NCBI GenBank assembly: GCA_910578305.1
Contig: CAJTQH010000016.1
Coordinates: 1 to 15,864, forward strand
From: an uncultured Muribaculaceae bacterium
Lineage (GTDB): Bacteria; Bacteroidota; Bacteroidia; Bacteroidales; Muribaculaceae
Direction: 5' to 3'
Length of the DNA: 15,864 nt
Shown here: one piece after another, positions 14,065-15,864 of the stretch
Position numbering within the stretch: the stretch's first letter is position 1
Layout: every line of letters begins with the position of its first letter
Made by a program: the position numbers and the translations under genes
The notes under the pieces: model-generated
Database searches by the model: none
What the model was told of the DNA's origin: nothing
The model's input: only the letters and a program-made list of their open reading frames with translations

Positions 14065-15528
14065 ATGACAAACGGATTCGACAACAACAAGTATCTAAAA
14101 ATTCAGTCCGAACACATCAAAGAGCGCATAGCTCAGTTCGGCAACAAGCTCTATCTGGAGCTGGGTGGTAAACTCTTCGACGATCATCATGCAAGCCGCG
14201 TGCTGCCCGGATTCGAACCGGACATAAAGTTGCGCATGCTAAGCCAGCTGCAGGATCACGCCGAGATAGTGATAGTGATCAGCGCGCTCGACATCGAGAA
14301 GAACAAGGTGCGACAGGATCTCGGCATTACCTACGACATGGACGTGCTGCGTCTTCGCGAGGAATTCCAAAAACGAGGGTTCATGGTGGGATCGGTAGTG
14401 ATCACGCACTACAACGGACAGATGAGCGCCGACGCATTCCGCCGACGCCTTGAAACCCTCGGCATCACCACTTACTATCACTACACCATCGAAGGCTATC
14501 CCAACAATGTGGGTCTGATAGCATCGGACGAAGGATTCGGACTCAACGACTACATCAAGACCTCACGGCCGCTTGTCATAGTCACGGCACCCGGCCCCGG
14601 CAGCGGCAAGATGGCAGTGTGTCTGAGCCAGCTCTACAACGAACACAAGCGCGGCATCGAAGCCGGATATGCCAAATTCGAGACATTCCCGGTATGGAGC
14701 CTGCCCCTGAAACACCCCGTCAACATTGCCTACGAAGCCGCCACTGCCGACCTCAACGATGTGAACATGATAGACCCCTTCCACCTCGAGGCATACGGCA
14801 AAACAGCCATCAATTACAACCGCGACATAGAAATTTTTCCGGTACTCAACGCCCTGTTTGAAGGCATATACGGCGAAAATCCCTATAAATCGCCCACCGA
14901 CATGGGTGTAAACATGGTGGGATTCTGCATAAGCGACAACGACATATGCTGCGACGCATCTAAAAACGAAATCATCCGACGCTACTTCACCGCTCTCAAC
15001 CGTCTGGCCACAGGCGACGGCACCGACAGCGAAGTCAACAAGATAGCGCTGCTCATGAAGCAAGCTAAGATCGACACCTCCTACCGGCGCACAGTAGCTG
15101 CCGCCAAGCAGCGCGCCGAACAGAGCGGAAAGCCAAGCTCGGCAATTGAACTATCCGACGGCACCATCATCACCGCCGAATCCGGCGACCTTCTCGGATC
15201 AAGTGCCGCTCTGATACTCAACACCCTCAAGCATCTGGCCGGTATAGACCACGATGTGCGCCTCATACCCCAGCAGATGATAGAGCCGATACAGCACACC
15301 AAGACAAGCTATCTGCGCAGCCGCAATCCGCGACTGCACACCGACGAGGTACTCGTGGCTCTGTCGGTGCTCAGCACCCACAACGAAGACTGTCGGCGGG
15401 CGCTTGAAAAACTGCCTGAGCTGAACGGATGTCAGGTACACTCCACAGTGATGCTCGGCGAAGTCGACCACAAGATATTCAAGAAACTCGGCGTGGGACT
15501 CACCTGCGAACCCGTGCGCAAGCGATAG
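14065..15528 (+). CDS. DUF1846 / UPF0371 family protein, function unknown
   Basis: This 487-aa protein belongs to a widely conserved bacterial family of about 490 aa with no established function. Recognisable stretches are GFDNNKYLKIQSEHI near the N-terminus, GGKLFDDHHASRVLPGF (34-50), a glycine-rich loop TAPGPGSGKMA (174-184), the nearly invariant KHPVNIAYEAATADLNDVN (216-234) and DPFHLEAYGKTAINYNRD (237-254), and a CISDNDICCD segment (288-297). The loop resembles a nucleotide-binding P-loop, but it lacks the first Gly of GxxxxGK and has Met after the Lys, so ATP binding is not assured. The start at 14065 fits the family's N-terminus; a TTG at 14053 in frame lies inside the -7 box and is rejected. 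It is monocistronic: own promoter upstream, strong hairpin 28 nt downstream. Confidence 0.92.
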   Translation: MTNGFDNNKYLKIQSEHIKERIAQFGNKLYLELGGKLFDDHHASRVLPGFEPDIKLRMLSQLQDHAEIVIVISALDIEKNKVRQDLGITYDMDVLRLREEFQKRGFMVGSVVITHYNGQMSADAFRRRLETLGITTYYHYTIEGYPNNVGLIASDEGFGLNDYIKTSRPLVIVTAPGPGSGKMAVCLSQLYNEHKRGIEAGYAKFETFPVWSLPLKHPVNIAYEAATADLNDVNMIDPFHLEAYGKTAINYNRDIEIFPVLNALFEGIYGENPYKSPTDMGVNMVGFCISDNDICCDASKNEIIRRYFTALNRLATGDGTDSEVNKIALLMKQAKIDTSYRRTVAAAKQRAEQSGKPSSAIELSDGTIITAESGDLLGSSAALILNTLKHLAGIDHDVRLIPQQMIEPIQHTKTSYLRSRNPRLHTDEVLVALSVLSTHNEDCRRALEKLPELNGCQVHSTVMLGEVDHKIFKKLGVGLTCEPVRKR

Positions 15529-15555
15529 ACACCACCACACACATTCAGCATAGCC

Positions 15556-15590
15556 CTCCCCGCATTTTTTCACAGCAAAAATGCGGGGAG
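15556..15590 (+). terminator. Perfect 14-bp hairpin after the DUF1846 gene
   Basis: CTCCCCGCATTTTT (15556-15569) pairs with AAAAATGCGGGGAG (15577-15590) around a 7-nt loop TCACAGC. It begins 28 nt after the DUF1846 stop. The base of the stem is GC-rich and the tip is A-U; the following AGTCGTTGTA is not a good U-tract, so it is a probable rather than a textbook terminator. Confidence 0.65.
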
Positions 15591-15594
15591 AGTC

Positions 15595-15625
15595 GTTGTA
15601 TATATACAGTTTTTGACTACATTTG
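15595..15625 (+). promoter_or_regulatory. Candidate promoter of the YrdC/YciO-family gene
   Basis: TACATTTG (15618-15625) matches TAnnTTTG exactly, with GTTG (15595-15598), three of four to TTTG, 19 bp upstream. The start is predicted near 15631, giving a leader of about 25 nt. It begins directly after the preceding hairpin, supporting a separate transcription unit. Confidence 0.6.
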
Positions 15626-15655
15626 TAAAAACTAACACCTCTACGCCTCACACCC

Positions 15656-15864
15656 ATGCAGACACTTCGCATCTATCCCTCGTCTATCAATGACCGCTTT
15701 ATCGACATGGCAGTCGAATCACTGCGGCAAGGCGAAACCATAATCTACCCTACCGACACCCTATATGCCATGGCCTGCGACGCGCTCAACCAGCAGGCCA
15801 TAGAGCGGCTGTGCAAAGCCAAGGGCATCAATCCGCTCAAAAACTCCCTGTCGATAGTCTGCTC
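15656..15864 (+). CDS. YrdC/YciO/Sua5-family protein (partial, runs off the window)
   Basis: The 69 visible codons from the ATG at 15656 read MQTLRIYPSSINDRFIDMAV, then a helix, then GETIIYPTDTLYAMACDAL, then AIERLCKAKGINPLKNSLSI and VC. The YPTDTLYAMACD strand-loop and the ERLCKAKG helix are hallmarks of this fold, which binds dsRNA/tRNA. In TsaC/Sua5 it makes threonylcarbamoyl-AMP for the t6A37 tRNA modification. The start resembles the YciO branch (R-x-I-x-x-AV, then the PTD motif), whose role is less certain, but the C-terminal part needed to decide is cut off. No stop is reached by 15864. Confidence 0.85.
   Translation, partial: MQTLRIYPSSINDRFIDMAVESLRQGETIIYPTDTLYAMACDALNQQAIERLCKAKGINPLKNSLSIVC

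Overview
The window looks like a chromosomal segment of a Bacteroidota bacterium, most likely order Bacteroidales. Four intergenic regions carry the phylum's own promoter type (-7 box TAnnTTTG, with a -33 TTTG-like box about 19-20 bp upstream where one is visible). Shine-Dalgarno sites are weak or absent, and gene content and protein sequences are typical of the group. Coding regions are moderately GC-rich, which would suit Muribaculaceae better than Bacteroides; that family assignment is an inference. I see no IS elements, integrases, CRISPR arrays, tRNAs or rRNAs.

Layout. (1) 1-43: the last codons of a + strand gene, facing lpxA across a perfect 14-bp hairpin. (2) 123-7064, all on the - strand: a tripartite multidrug efflux set in the order membrane-fusion lipoprotein, RND pump, outer-membrane factor lipoprotein, then an LpxA-type acyltransferase 78 bp further on. 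A candidate promoter and a perfect 13-bp tandem repeat precede the set, and no regulator gene lies beside it. (3) 7399-13562, - strand: a compact six-gene operon cvpA-sufB-sufC-sufD-sufS-E1-like. SufB, SufC and SufD form the Fe-S scaffold complex and SufS supplies persulfide sulfur. The operon starts with a CvpA-family membrane protein and ends with a ThiF/MoeB-type adenylyltransferase whose start overlaps the sufS stop (TGATG) and which lacks the family's zinc-binding cysteines. (4) 13563-14064: a 500-bp divergent intergenic region with the suf promoter, a palindrome upstream of it, and a promoter plus intrinsic terminator that bracket a candidate small RNA of about 70 nt. (5) 14065-15528, + strand: a DUF1846/UPF0371 protein whose promoter sits so close to its ATG that the mRNA should be almost leaderless. 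(6) 15656-end, + strand: the start of a YrdC/YciO/Sua5-family gene with its own promoter.

Most of the window is ordinary core and envelope biology. The items most worth a second look are the candidate small RNA, the near-leaderless DUF1846 gene, the zinc-ribbon-less E1-like protein coupled to sufS, the two-helix insertion in the RND pump and the tandem repeat in the efflux leader. I did not find convincing evidence of an entirely new multi-gene system.
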